A DNA stretch of 64,000 bases from Silene latifolia (GCF_048544455.1 NC_133528.1:48889502-48953501), one strand, 5' to 3'. Shown: positions 1 through 11,227, counted from the first letter of the stretch. The notes: generated from the letters alone by a model not told the origin. Program-made: numbers and translations.

Positions 1-111
1 ATACCCGTCCCTTGGGATCCGACCTTTACTTACCACTCTACTAAGAATAGTTAGTTGAGTTTATAAATGGTGTTTGATAGGGAGAATAGACGACAAATCG
101 ACCCCTCATCA
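1..111 (+). repeat. 3' end of an Athila 5' LTR
   Basis: The first bases match, in reverse, the LTR end near 26580-26625 (shared core around cccgtcccttgggatcc). The LTR appears to end in CA at 110-111, just before the primer site. Its start lies outside the window. Confidence 0.75.
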
Positions 112-114
112 AAA

Positions 115-132
115 TGGCGCCGTTGCCGGGGA
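115..132 (+). other. Primer binding site, tRNA-Asp
   Basis: TGGCGCCGTTGCCGGGGA is complementary to the 3' end of plant tRNA-Asp plus CCA. It lies 3 bp after the LTR end, where minus-strand DNA synthesis starts. tRNA-Asp priming is usual for Athila elements. Confidence 0.9.
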
Positions 133-231
133 CGGTGTTCAATTGAATTGTTATCATATGTTGTTTTTAGTTGTGTCTTCCTTAGCCTTGGGGAAGTCAA
201 ATTCCTCAAGGTAGTTTTAATTGTTTTCTAG

Positions 232-1744
232 TTGTTTAATATTTGCATGTCTAGGAGATCACAAGGTGAACCTTTGCCTATTGATCCCGAGATTGAAAGA
301 ACCTTGACCAATATTAGAAGAGTTGTTAGAGGAACTTCGACAATTGTGGGTATTGGAGAACTTGTGGACATTGGTATCGTCCAATCGGATAGTGTTGAGT
401 TTACCAACCCTTTTGCAAGACAAGGAGAGGAAAACCCAACCCCAAACCAACAACAAAATCAACCTACAATGCCTAAGTTGTCACCTCATTCCGTACCAAC
501 CGAGGAGAACCTACCAAATGGTATTCCAACACCACCTCACTTAATCGGTAACTTCATTGCCAAATCCGCATTCATACAATTAGTTGAGAGAAGTCAATTT
601 GGACGGATGCGTAGTGAGGATTCTCATTTACACATGGAGACTTTTTGTGACTATTGTGATGCAATCTCTTAAACGGGGATGACTCAAGACCAAATTCGAT
701 GGGTATTGTTTCCTTTTCCCTTAATCGGAACCGCAAAGCAATGGTTAAAAAGCCTAGACAAGGCCACTCCTAGTATTGATTCATGGAAGAAGTTAGCATT
801 TTCCTTCTACAAAAAAGTTCTACCCTCCGAAAAAGACCAACATGTTAAGAGCCCAAATCACCGGGTTCAAGCAAAGAGATGAAGAGTCCTTATATGAGGC
901 ATGGGAAAGATTCAAAGATACATGTCGCTCTTGTCCTCATCATGGACTCAGTGAATGGTTTCTTGTTCAACAATTTTAGAATGGGTTGTATGAAGATGCA
1001 AGGAATGTGCTCAACATGGGTTCTAATGGAAGTTTCACCGAGGTTGATGACAACCAAACATGGGCAAAGATAGAAGAGATGGCGGTTCATAACTCTGAAT
1101 ACAGTAGGCCAAGAAAAGCGACTAGGGGAGGGAGACATGAAGTTGACTCCATCACACAATTGAGTGCCGATTTGAGTGCCCAACTAACCTCCCATATTAA
1201 CACAATGAACTTGAAATTTGAGAAGGCCCTATCCAAGATGAATGAGGCTTCTCAATCAGCCAAGCAACATGTCAATGCCATGGTGATGACTTCCTCTATC
1301 CCAAATGTAGTGTGTGAGAATTGTGGAACCTTGGTACATGATCAACAAGAGTGTAGGGGCACAAGTGAGCAAGTGAATGCTTTCCAAGAATACAAGAATG
1401 GCACCCCTTACTCCAACTACTACAATGAAAATACCAAATTCCACACAAACTTCCCATACAAAAGCCAAAATGTTCAAAATCCTCAACCCACATACACCCC
1501 ACCTCCAATGAAAAACCCTACCCAAAGAGCATACTTCAACCAAAACCAACCATCTTACAATCAATTCAATTACCAAGCTTTTGATGTTCAAAAAACGGTC
1601 TTCCAAATGCAAAAGAGCCAACAAGATTTCTTTCCCCAAATGCAAAGAGATATCCAAGCCAAAGACACAACCATCAACAATATCCTTGCTCACACCAAGA
1701 TGTTGGAGACTCAATTGTCTCAATTGGCCTCTTCAAGTTCCTAA
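232..1744 (+). pseudogene. gag: Athila gag, broken
   Basis: This is the capsid/nucleocapsid precursor. The first part runs in one frame from a start at 232 to a stop at 670-672 and then on to about 882. The frame shifts between about 880 and 986, and the rest (986-1744) contains a CCHC zinc knuckle CENCGTLVHDQQEC (C-X2-C-X4-H-X4-C). An Asn/Gln/Pro/Tyr-rich stretch follows, then a coiled-coil-like tail. The capsid part keeps the usual AKQWLKSL and SWKKLAFSFYKK motifs. At least one nonsense codon and one frameshift make it non-functional. A stop at 1742 separates it from the protease linker in the same frame. Confidence 0.85.
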
Positions 1745-1813
1745 AGACAAAAAGGACAATTACCTCCCCAAGGTAATCCTCCTACAATACATAAGACTAT
1801 CAATGCCATCCAC

Positions 1814-2337
1814 TTGGGGAGTGGTACAAGATGTGAGAGACCTAAGATGCCCATTGAAGAGGATGTTGTTGAAGAAAATGTCAAGCAAAATGTTATGATT
1901 GAACCATTAAAAAGGAATCCTAAGGTGGTAGAGCCAACTACCAATGACTCATCAAAGAAGAGAAATGAAGAGAAGGCCAAAGAAGTTGAAAATGAGCCTA
2001 TTGTGATTAGACTTCCGTTCCCAAGTCGCCAAGCCAAGCCCAAGCTTGATGAGAAACTTGGAAAGTTCATGGAGATTGTGAAGAACTTAAAGGTTTCTAA
2101 ACCATTCACAGAGCTAGTAGACCATGTTCCGGCCTATGCGAAATACATGAAAGATATCCTTACCAAGAAGAAGTCCAAAAGGAAGTTGGAAACCATTGCC
2201 TTCACAAAGATTAGTAGTGCATCCTTCAAGGGAATTCCCCACCTAAGCTCAAAGATCCGGGAAGCTTCTCCATTCCATGTACCATTGGTGACACCACAAT
2301 CAACAAAGCACTATGTAATCTAGGTGCAAGTGTGAGT
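1814..2337 (+). pseudogene. pol: Athila gag-protease linker and start of protease
   Basis: The frame continues from gag and carries the basic linker plus the PFTELVDHVPAYAKYMKDIL motif found just upstream of Athila proteases. Near 2310 the frame shifts, and the next bases read into the protease active-site segment (LGASVS). The copia insertion cuts this at 2337. The remainder is at 22661-23025. An equivalent, less damaged version is at 10463-11227. Confidence 0.8.
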
Positions 2338-3462
2338 TGTTAGGTTCATATACCTATTATTAGACTTTTCTAATGGTGAACTAATTAACATTTTAATATG
2401 AGTTCTAAAGATCTAGTGCATGCATAATTAAATAAGAGATTAAAAGAAAAATAATGTTCCTTACATTGTTTATGGTTCGAAATTAGGGCACAAACAAGGA
2501 CACCTTCCTTATTTGTTCTTGAGCTTAAATGTATGGATGATCCTCCAATCTCAAATATAGAGATACTCCTTACAAATTGCACCAAAGACTTTCCCTTAAA
2601 CTAATATATTAATTAACTAGTTTAATATATTAGTAGCCCTTAAATGTATTCTAATAATATATATATTACTACTCTAGTAACCTTGTATTGTTATATTAGA
2701 ATTTTGATGAACAACTTATGTGAGATCTAAAACTATTTTAGAGAAATAAAGAGAAGGATCTTATAGAGAATAAGAGGAAAAAATGCATGAATGAAAATAA
2801 TAGAGAACAATTTCTCTATATGAGAGAGGGGGAGCCGGTTAGGGGGTCATAGAAGGCCAATGCATGGCCTTCACCCTTTTGCTTTTTCTCTTTTCTAAAT
2901 ACATAGGTATGTAAGGCTATTATTTAGGTTATGATGATGTTTTATTCATCAATTAAATAAAACATCCACTATCCTATAAACCCCTCCATATGTCGGTTCA
3001 CATATAAAATGGACTTCCATTTTATTTTGTCAATTTGTCATTTGTCGCACAATATGTCACATGTAGTATGTAACATGTTATTAATTAATTTAATGCATAT
3101 TTATCAAATAAATATCATTATATATATTAATTAAATTACATATAACAAATTGTCTAGTAATTCACAATTACATGATATAAAATGGGTCATGTTAATATAA
3201 TTCACAATATTTTATAATTATAATTAACCATTCATTCATATCTCAATTGTTTCATAAACAATAATGAATTTTAGTAATAAAATCTTTTAATTACTAAAAT
3301 AAATCTTATTTAATCAAATTACAATAAGATATAAATATTCTCACTCACAAATGAATTGTTCAAATTTAAGGACTTGATTAACTTGTATCGATATACAATT
3401 AATCAACTAGTCTATTAAGGGAATTATCCTATAGGTGTGACCTTAAGAGATCAACTGATCAC
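2338..3462 (-). repeat. Copia-type solo LTR, left part (interrupted)
   Basis: It starts TGTTAGGTTC directly after tgagt (2333-2337). The other end, finishing in CCAACA at 22660, is followed by cgagt (22661-22665). This is a 5-bp target duplication with one mismatch. Minus the Retand insertion, the LTR is about 1,280 bp. It matches the LTRs at 34393-35677 and 49555-51036, including the conserved block around aatgtcaaactctag. Read on the minus strand it starts TGTTGGAGTATGTGTCCTC, a common copia LTR start. No internal region is present, so it is a solo LTR from unequal recombination. Confidence 0.88.
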
Positions 3463-4109
3463 TATTTAGGTATTTTTTACCGAGTTGATTGATTCGGGTC
3501 AATGCGGTCTTACTCGTTGGTTGATCGTAAGATTGTTCGTATGTTGATATTTAAATAAAGAAATAAAGTACGTAATGGAAATTGACACGTAAGATTTGGT
3601 GACGCGGAAAACCCAATGTGGGAACAACCGCGGGAGGGACGGTACCCTGCCAAATATTGTACTATGCTTGAATGAGAGGATGATTACAATTGTCTCGATA
3701 ATGCTAATCTCGCTAGCACGAAGTATTTGTGTTTTTAAGATCTTGGATGAATGTATGTGTGCGTATGTGAATGAACGAATCCCCTTCTTTGGTTGCTTCC
3801 TTGGCTATTTATAGGGCAAGAACCCTAGATGTCTCCTACCTCGATTATGGAAAGGGAATATAACTTCCATAATAACTCTTTCCATGTTTGATCGTGTCCC
3901 TCAATTCTCCCTGATCTCCCTAACATCTCTCTGACTCCCCCTTTCCTAATGCCAGACGCCTCCTCTGACGGGCTCCAGTCTTCTCCTGCGTGCATGCTGG
4001 CCCAATACTTTATTCAGTTACGGGCTCCTGTCCTCCTTATCACTCCCCCCATGATCCATTATTTTATCAAGTGGGCCTCCTTTTTATTGTGCTATTTTTA
4101 GCCCAAACA
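3463..4109 (-). repeat. Retand LTR (3' LTR in element orientation)
   Basis: It is 647 bp long and ends ...GCCCAAACA. The first two bases are TA where its partner has TG, a likely point mutation. The terminal duplication atcac lies immediately before it. Confidence 0.95.
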
Positions 4110-4124
4110 GTTTGCCCCAAATTT
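4110..4124 (-). other. Polypurine tract of the Retand element
   Basis: On the minus strand the bases next to the LTR read AAATTTGGGGCAAAC. This is the expected plus-strand primer of the element. Confidence 0.75.
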
Positions 4125-4389
4125 CTGGTGAAGTACGCTTCGAGGTGTCGAGCAAGGAATTTACATAATCGAATGCTAAAACCCTAAGCCGTCATTTGTA
4201 CTTCTTTTCATGCAGCTCCATCACGTCAGCCGTCCACTTCCTCTTTTGTTGCACCCCAACCCCCACTTTGTACTTCCATTAACTCCAAAATCATTTTTAA
4301 AATCTCTCACTCTCTCTAAACCCTCATGCTACTTCCAGCAGGTATTCTCCCCATTTTCTCCTTTAATTTCCATTTTCTCTTTCTTCACC

Positions 4390-6401
4390 ATGGGTAAAAC
4401 CCGACAATCTTCATCAACCCCTGCACCCGCTGACCGTAACCCTGCCCCAACCTTTCCTTCTCGGGGACTCTTTACTTATCCCCATGACTGCGACTTTTCT
4501 TTGACTGCTGCTGACATTCCCACGATCAAGGGTTTGCTTGGTCTTGGTGAGGGGGTGGATATTGCCATCCCTGAACCGGGTCAGAAAGTCGATGCCCTTC
4601 GTCTTGAATGGGTTTGTTTTTATCTGTACCCGTTTAAATATGGCCTCCGTTTTCCTTTTCCCAAACTCATCCAAGATTTCATCTTTACGAATAATTTCGC
4701 CATGGCACAAATTTCTGCTGCCGTCTGGAGGGTTCTTCTTTACTCCCTGGCCGCTGGTCAAAATACTGGTAATTCTATCACCCTGGGCGATCTAGCCCAT
4801 ATGTACAACATCAGGTCCCTGGGTAGGGGTCAATTCTCATTCCGGGGCCGTGGAGAGGCTCCCTTCAGGCATGTGTCCAAATCCCGAGATGAGAAATAGT
4901 TTGAGAACTTCTTCTTTGTGAGGAAGGACTCCATCTAGCCGCTTGCTGATTATATCTTCGAGAAATGGGTTATAACTTCGAGTAAGTAGCCTCCCTATCA
5001 CCTGATTTATTTATCTCGCTGCTTACTAGCTTACTTCATCGTCTTCGTGCAGGCCCCTGTGACCTGACTCGTATTGGTGCCAAGATCCCTGCCTGCAGCA
5101 AATTGTTCAGTATCCTTGAATCCGAGAGAAAGTTCTGTGACCTGCTTCCTGGTTTTTCACCTGCTTCCTCTTCCAACCCTCTTCACTCAGCTCACAGCAT
5201 GTCTTCTGGTGAGCTTACCACAATCATTTCAGTTTGCAGCTTTATTAATGTTTTAGTCGTCCTGACGCCTGAGACTACATCTGCTTGCAGGCTCAAAAGT
5301 TGACCCTTTAGAAATCATCCTCCAAAGCGCAAAAAGGAAGAGACCTTCTGCCAGCCCTGACGTGGCATCCGCCTCCAAGAGGAGTGCTCCCGCTGCTTCC
5401 TTCCAGACTCCTCATACGCATTCCAGTTCTGCTGTACCCGAGCCCTTGGAGGTTGATCCGTTGTCTCGTCATCCGCCTACTCCTTCTGTCAGTCCTCGTG
5501 CCTCAGCTAGCGGAGGCATCACTGCTCATTTCCCAGAAGGTTTTGGGAATATGGACAAGGTACCATACTGGCCGGAGATCGACCAGCTGCTCTTCCCTCC
5601 TCTGAAGGAGACATTCTCAGAGTTCTCCCCAGAGGAGATGGCTGAGAATGACGTGCACAATACCTTCATGGTGAATGCTCTTAATCTTTTACCTGTTTGT
5701 TTGCTTTTATTTAGATTCTGCCCTTTGACTTCCTTGCTGACTTCTGATTTTTCCGGCCCCAGACCCTCCAGTCTGCACTCTATAATAGGAAGATGATCAA
5801 CATAGTGCAGACCACCAGTCGTGCCACCAATGCCAAAAACCATGAACTGAAGGGGACATTTGCCGATTTGGCGCAGCAGCGGTCTGATCTGAAAGAGCGT
5901 GTGGTGGAGTTGAAGACTGAGCTTGTTGTCACCAAGAAGAAGCTGAAGGAAGGGGCTGATCAGCTGGCTTGCACTCAAGAGGTGTGCAACACTTTCTCTG
6001 ACTCCCTCAAGCGCTCTGATGAGAAGATCAGGGAGCTGATCTCCCTGGCCACCAATGTTGTTGCCTATGCTACCTAGCGGGGCAAAATCAGCGGGATGCG
6101 TGCTGCTCTTGAGGAGGCTCCCACCCAGCAAGCTATAGAGGAGGGTGAGAAACAGCTGGAGATGCTCTATCCTACCCAACCTGATCTGAGTGCGCTGATG
6201 CCTGAAGTTGGGGAGGTGAATTCTCCTGCATTGGTTGAGCAAGCTGCTGGTGGAGATGCTGGAATGTCCCAGGATGCTGCTGACGGAGCTTTGGATGCTA
6301 TGGCAGCTGAGGGTGTGCAAGCTCGTGCGGTACCTGAAACAGGAGGTCAGCAGGCAGAGGATGTGCCAGAGGTGGAGGTCATTAATGTGACCGATAATTA
6401 A
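4390..6401 (+). pseudogene. Intron-containing antisense extra gene of the Retand element
   Basis: This gene runs opposite to gag-pol, between pol and the 3' LTR. The start is ATG at 4390 in the strong context caccATGG, after a CT-rich leader. I predict exons 4390-4981, 5053-5208, 5291-5670 and 5763-6401. Introns of 71, 82 and 92 bp have GT/AG ends (GTAAGT...GTGCAG; GTGAGC...TTGCAG; GTGAAT...CCCCAG). The frame is maintained across all three junctions and the total is about 588 codons. The N-terminal part (from GLFTYPHDCDFSLTA) resembles the family annotated as putative gypsy-type transposon protein (Transposase_28). A low-complexity Ser/Pro region and a coiled coil (ELKGTFADLAQQRSDLKERV on) follow, then an acidic tail. 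Three in-frame TAG codons (4897, 4936, 6075) break it. Its function is unknown. Confidence 0.82.
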
Positions 6402-7011
6402 GTATTTTTATGTTTTAATGAACTTTTTTGGCAGTCTGGCCCAGAGGTGGCAGACTTGTATGTTTTAAAACTCTTTTTTGGTTGCTCTGCCAAGGTCGCG
6501 GTTAAACTCAGGGACCGTATCTTGGCCATGTTTTGGAATGCCCCTTGCCTTAATTTCTGACAAGTCCAGCTTATATTTTGTGTGCTCGGTTTTTAGTTTC
6601 CTTAGTTTCGGAAGTTACCATGTCAGCCTGCTGGCTGATTTAGGCGAGTCCCGTCATCCTGAAAAGGATGACTTTCTGACTCAGCTAGCTGCCATTTCAG
6701 CCTGATGGCTGATTTTAGGCATATGCCGCAATGTAAGAAGGAGTGGGCGTGTCAACCTAAGAGGCTGATTTAGACCAGCCTGGTCAGCCTGAAGAGGCTG
6801 ATCCAGACTAAGCTAGCTGCCGTGTCAGCCTGATGGCTGATTTAGGCGTATGCCGCAGTTTTGGACTACTTAACCTTGCCCATGACGCAAGGTGTGTTCA
6901 TCACGTTTAAAGCCAACAGGGGCGTAATTTAGGCAAGTTTATCATCATTCTAGGACCGATGGGACGCTGCAGGATACTGGTAGCGCAGAGATCCCTACGT
7001 TCCATGTATGT
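6402..7011. repeat. Retand untranslated region with hairpin-forming tandem repeats
   Basis: There is no coding frame. Between 6621 and 6850, five degenerate copies share the form tcagcctgatggctgattta. Each can fold as TCAGCC-loop-GGCTGA (near 6621, 6697, 6749, 6783 and 6825). A further hairpin CATCCT-gaaa-AGGATG lies near 6656. Retand elements are known for tandem repeats between pol and the 3' LTR. Confidence 0.7.
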
Positions 7012-8526
7012 TGATGCGTGTCATTTATATGATGTTTTACATCCCATTTTACACGCATTTCAGAGCTCATTCATGTAGTTTATGCTACATTTCTCCCTAT
7101 TTCCGCGTACTTCCGTATTTTTGTACATTATTGCAGAAATGTGAAGAATCCAGCGGAAATCGAGCTAAATCCGTCCCCGAGTATCCTGCATTGCATTTGA
7201 CGTGAAGTATTCGCTTAAGGAACGAGGTTGGTGCGCAATCAAAGGCCCAAAAGACAAATCCACGAGATTATGAAAGTCAAGTAGCAGCTAAAGCAGTCGA
7301 TCGACCACTACCTTCAGTCGATCGACCAACTATCGGGTTCCAGAAGCTACTGTACACTGCTATTCAGTCGATCGACCGGTCACTTCAGTCGATCGACCAA
7401 GACGCTGCCTCAGACGAGAATTAAAAGATCGAGGAACTTGAAGCCCATTATGTTTAGGTTTTAGGAATTATGTTACGTATACTTTCTATATAACGTAACC
7501 TAGTTCGACATATACATCATCCAGTTTTAATCAAGTTTGTTTACATTAAGTTTTACATATAGTTCTTTAGAAATAATTAGGGTTCGAGATTACATTCGGT
7601 ATTGAATACAATTCGCTTTGTCATTCGGCTTTGTTCTTTTCCTTCGCAATTCACACGGTACACTCTAGTTTTATTCTGTTATTTTCGTTCATAGTTGTCG
7701 AATTGCTAGATCAGTTCCCAAGCCGAATTGCCATCTTTTGTTAATTGTTTATTTTACCGTATTAAGCATGAATTCTTCTGTCTATCTTATTAGTTTTATT
7801 GCTGTTATCGCCCTTAGCATGAGTAGCTAAATAATTTGTGCTAGGATGTAGGGGAATTGTAGTGTAGGCGGCAATAGAATGAACACGGCCTGAATCGCGT
7901 GTCAGTCGATCGACTGCCATACCTGGTCAATCGACTGACCACGTGAGGTTTTATTTTCGTTTTAATTGTTTTAATTCTTTATTCGATGAATCGAGTGCAC
8001 ACGACTAGTTGAATGCCTAGGATATGACTGACCCATTAGATCGAGAGATAGGGACAGTTGTTAGATCACCAATAAAAATGACTAAACTATGCTGAGATCG
8101 AAGGATAGGTAAAGTTTAGACCGTTAGTCACTTTTCAGGACGAAAGTTAGTATCAGTGATATTAGGGACCTTTAGCGAGATCAAAAGATGTTATTTGTTA
8201 AGAGTGGACCGAGAGGACCTCTTTATTTCCCGCCTCATGTGTTTGATTTAGACCTGTTTAGTATGCTGCCGCCGAAACTATAACGAACCGACCATCCTAG
8301 TACCTCTTTTTATATTTGATTTTATATATTTCATTAGTTTACATTTCTTTTATTGTTATTAGCTATAGACCAAACCCAATCAAACCCCCACCTTATTGTT
8401 ACCTTAGACCGAATTTAAACAACTAGAAATTACGTCCGCTCTCTCGTGGTTCGACCCGATTCGCCGCTAGCTATAGTTGTAGTTGGAGATTATAAATTTT
8501 TTTTTGACACCTCACGACGGGTATCA
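7012..8526 (+). repeat. 5' LTR of the gag-protease element
   Basis: It is 1,515 bp long. It has a GTCGATCGAC quartet at 7296, 7317, 7367 and 7388 and a doublet at 7905 and 7926 (the second is GTCAATCGAC). Confidence 0.95.
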
Positions 8527-8531
8527 AATTT

Positions 8532-8550
8532 TGGCGCCGTTCTTCGGGGA
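8532..8550 (+). other. Primer binding site, tRNA-Asp-like, degenerate
   Basis: TGGCGCCGTTCTTCGGGGA matches the tRNA-Asp primer site at both ends, with a changed centre (TTCTTC for TTGCC). It lies 5 bp after the LTR. Confidence 0.75.
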
Positions 8551-8653
8551 GGCAAACTGTTCTAATTTTTAGTTGTTTTTATTTAGTCTTTCTTTAGTTT
8601 AAGGGACTTCCGTTCCTTAAACTTTTCTTATATTCTTTTTGTAGTTTCTTCTT

Positions 8654-10487
8654 ATGCGCGCAGTCACGGGGTGGTGAACTAGTACCATTCAATCCCGAGA
8701 TCGAGAAATCCTTGCGCGAGTTGAGACGATCACAAAGGGTATTACCGACGAGAGGAAGAGCGAGTACTCTGTCAAGCTACTACGAGAACGATCCGTTCGA
8801 GGAAGATCCACCTACATCTCCGCTTCAATTTCTTCACCGAGACAGTCACTTCTTGAGAAATTCCAGTCATGGTGAAGAAGCAACCATTGCCGATCACTCG
8901 GAGCCGACAGTGCGAATCTCTACAAAGGATTCGAACTACCGGGAGGCGAGAAAATTCGAGCGAAGCCTTCCTATATTAACCTGGTTGAGAGAAACCAGTT
9001 CGGGGAGCTGCAAATGAAGATGCAGCCAAGCACATGGTGATTTTTATTGATTATTGCTGCTCTATACCCCGCTTGGTGGTGTGACCCAACACCAGATCAA
9101 GGAGACCATGTTCATTTTCTCCCTTCGTGATGCTGCAAGGGAGTGGTATAGAGATCTGGATCGAGCTGCTTATGGGATCACTGACTGGAATTCCTTGGCC
9201 CTGGCATTCTACAAAAAGTACTTCTCTGCCTCGAAGACTAATGCCATTAGAGCTCAGATCACGAGCTTTAAACAGGGGCCTGATGAGAACTTTCATGAAG
9301 CATGGGTCCGTTTCAAGAAACTGGTACGAACCATACCGCACCATGGGTTCGAAAAATGGAGTCTTTGCAATCAGTTCTATAATGGGCTGTATGACGATCA
9401 GAGGGCTATTTTGGATGCTGTAGCCAATGGCCGATTTGCTGAGAACATGGGAGAGACTAAGGGGTGGAATATCATTAATGATTTGGCCACTCATAAGGCT
9501 GAATATGGGAATTCGAGAGGAAATCAGAGGACAGCTGCTGAATCTTCCTCTATTGCTGCACTAGAAGCTCTTACTACAATGTTTGACAAATATGAGTTAG
9601 GAGGAGCTTCTAAAGGAGGGATGTACCATGTTAACGCTGTTTCAGACGGTCCTTTCGTCTGTAGAAGATGTGGAGCTGAGGGGCATGTCTCAGAGAATTG
9701 TTCTGTCCCCTTTGAGTCTTGTGCTGCCTTTCAACACTATAGGCAGACAAACACGTACTATGAGCCGAATGTCCACCCCAACTTGAGGTGGAGTAGCCAG
9801 AATGTCCTGAATCCGACTCAACCTCCACAACAGCAGCAGCAGCAAGCCTATGTGCCTCCACATAAGCAGCCATATAAAAAACCTCTCTATGTGCCGCAGC
9901 AGCAACAATCCCAAAATTCCGAGTTCACTGAGTTGAAGAACTTATTGCTGAAGGAGTCCCAAGCTAGAGAGGCCGGGATGAAGATGCTAGAGAGCCAAAT
10001 TGCTCAATTGGCTAGCAAGAGTACCAGTCGAGCTCCGGGACACTTACCGACCCAAACTGACCAGAAAGAGACCCTAAATGCCATAACTTTGAGGAGTGGG
10101 TCTACCCTGGAGGGGCCTGCTATGGTCGGGGATGCCACTGCGAAAGATGAGGCAAAACTGAGTCAAAACAAAGCTGGAACGAGCAAAGGAAAGAAAAAGG
10201 CGTCTACCAGGTATATCAGTCGATCGACTGACATACCCGGTCGATCGACTGAAGTGCGGGTTACAGAAGCTTCTTGTCCTGTTCAACTCAGTCGATCGAC
10301 TGACATCACTGGTCTATCGACTGAGATCGCTGCTGATAGTGAGATTTTTCGTCCTCCGATGCCCGACAACTTGAGGGATCATTTGTTTCGGGGCACGACA
10401 GTCCCGAAAATATTGGGAAAGACCCGAGTCTTGATGGGTCGAGTCCGGCTCAAGTACGACCGATGTCGATCAATGGTTCACATTTGA
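8654..10487 (+). pseudogene. gag: Athila-like gag (nearly continuous core)
   Basis: An N-terminal segment (frame holding ELVPFNPEIEKSLRELRRS, from about 8676) is damaged by frameshifts up to about 9017. The core from 9054 is open for 477 codons. It carries Retrotrans_gag motifs (REWYRDLDRAAYGITDWNSL, NFHEAWVRFKKLVRTIP, FYNGL). A CCHC knuckle follows at C203, C206, H211 and C216 of that frame, then Gln-rich and coiled-coil segments. Near its end the DNA includes a GTCGATCGAC quartet (10219-10321), translated as RSTD/RSTE repeats. The C-terminus overlaps the protease frame by about 25 bp, which could be a programmed or a mutational frameshift. Confidence 0.88.
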
Positions 10488-11227
10488 GACGGTCTGAAGA
10501 GGGTTCAAGCTTCAACAAGGAGAAAGTAGTGGACTTCCAGCCTAAGTCCACGGATACCGGCATGCGTGATTTAGAGGAGAGGGCTAAGCTACTTCTTACA
10601 GCCCCATATCCGGAAAGACTAGTGCCGACGAAGGAACATGTATCTTTCAATAAATTTGAAAAAGTTATTCGTAGCTTGAATGTACAAGTGCCTTTCCTTG
10701 AGTTAGTTAATCAAGTGCCTGCCTATACTAAATTCATGAAACAACTCTTGTCTAAGAAAAAGTCACTTGAAAATGTGCATATTGTCACATTAACCAAAGA
10801 GTCATGCTCTTATTTGTCTCACACTGCACCCCATAAGCTAGAGGACCCGGGTAGCTTTTCTGTTCCTTGCAATATAGGTACCTTATCTATTGAGAAGGCA
10901 TTATGTGACTTAGGAGCTAGTATAAGTGTCATGCCTTTGAGTCTTGCTAGGAAGCTCAAATTGACTAGGTTCGCAGTGACAGACATGACAGTACAAATGG
11001 CTGACCGATCTGCGGTCCAGCCAATAGGAGTCTTAGAGGACATCCCTGTGCAAATATGGAAGTTTTTCTTCCCCGTCGACTTCGTTGTACTTGACATGCC
11101 TGAGGATGCCCATATTCCCATTATTTTGGGTAGGCCATTTCTGCACACTGCTGGTGCGAGTCATAGATGTCGGTCTAGGAACCTTGACCTTCAAAGTGGG
11201 CAAGCATTCTATTGTCTTTGCCAGTAG
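10463..11227 (+). pseudogene. pol: Athila-like aspartic protease
   Basis: The frame begins inside the end of gag and runs 254 codons. It has the linker VPFLELVNQVPAYTKFMKQL, the active-site segment CDLGASISVMPLSL, the flap-side motif and IPIILGRPFLHTAGA. All are standard for Athila-type pepsin-like proteases, whose DLGAS replaces the usual DTGA/S. A small frameshift after 11155 destroys the last residues. The enzyme would cleave the Gag precursor. Nothing downstream encodes RT. Confidence 0.85.

Larger units (their letters stand above)
1..2337 (+). mobile_element. Athila-type Ty3/Gypsy element, left part
   Basis: The end of a 5' LTR, a tRNA-Asp primer site, a broken gag and the start of the protease follow in normal order. 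The element is interrupted at 2338 by a copia solo LTR and resumes at 22666 within the protease, so the original reading continues across about 20 kb of inserted DNA. Athila is inferred from the primer site, the gag-protease sequence style and the position of the zinc knuckle. The reading frame has several stops and shifts, so the copy is dead. Confidence 0.85.

Noticed and set aside
115..132. tRNA gene fragments at the primer sites
   Set aside because: Only the 18 bases complementary to tRNA 3' ends are present. No cloverleaf can be formed, so they are primer binding sites.
1256..1723. 155-codon open frame on the minus strand
   Set aside because: It lies opposite the Athila gag with its zinc knuckle, and its hydrophobic composition follows from reverse reading of Asn/Gln-rich codons.
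3596..3814. 72-codon frame present twice (also at 21987-22205)
   Set aside because: It lies in both Retand LTRs on the strand opposite to the element. Identical placement only reflects the LTR pair.
5526..6320. 264-codon open frame on the minus strand
   Set aside because: It is the antisense shadow of exons 3 and 4 of the Retand extra gene. The plus-strand reading explains splice sites, coiled coil and start context, while the minus reading shows no domain.
7296..7397. CRISPR-like array from the regularly spaced GTCGATCGAC units
   Set aside because: The genome is eukaryotic, the units are 10-bp palindromes with similar spacers, arrays have at most four units and lie inside LTR elements.
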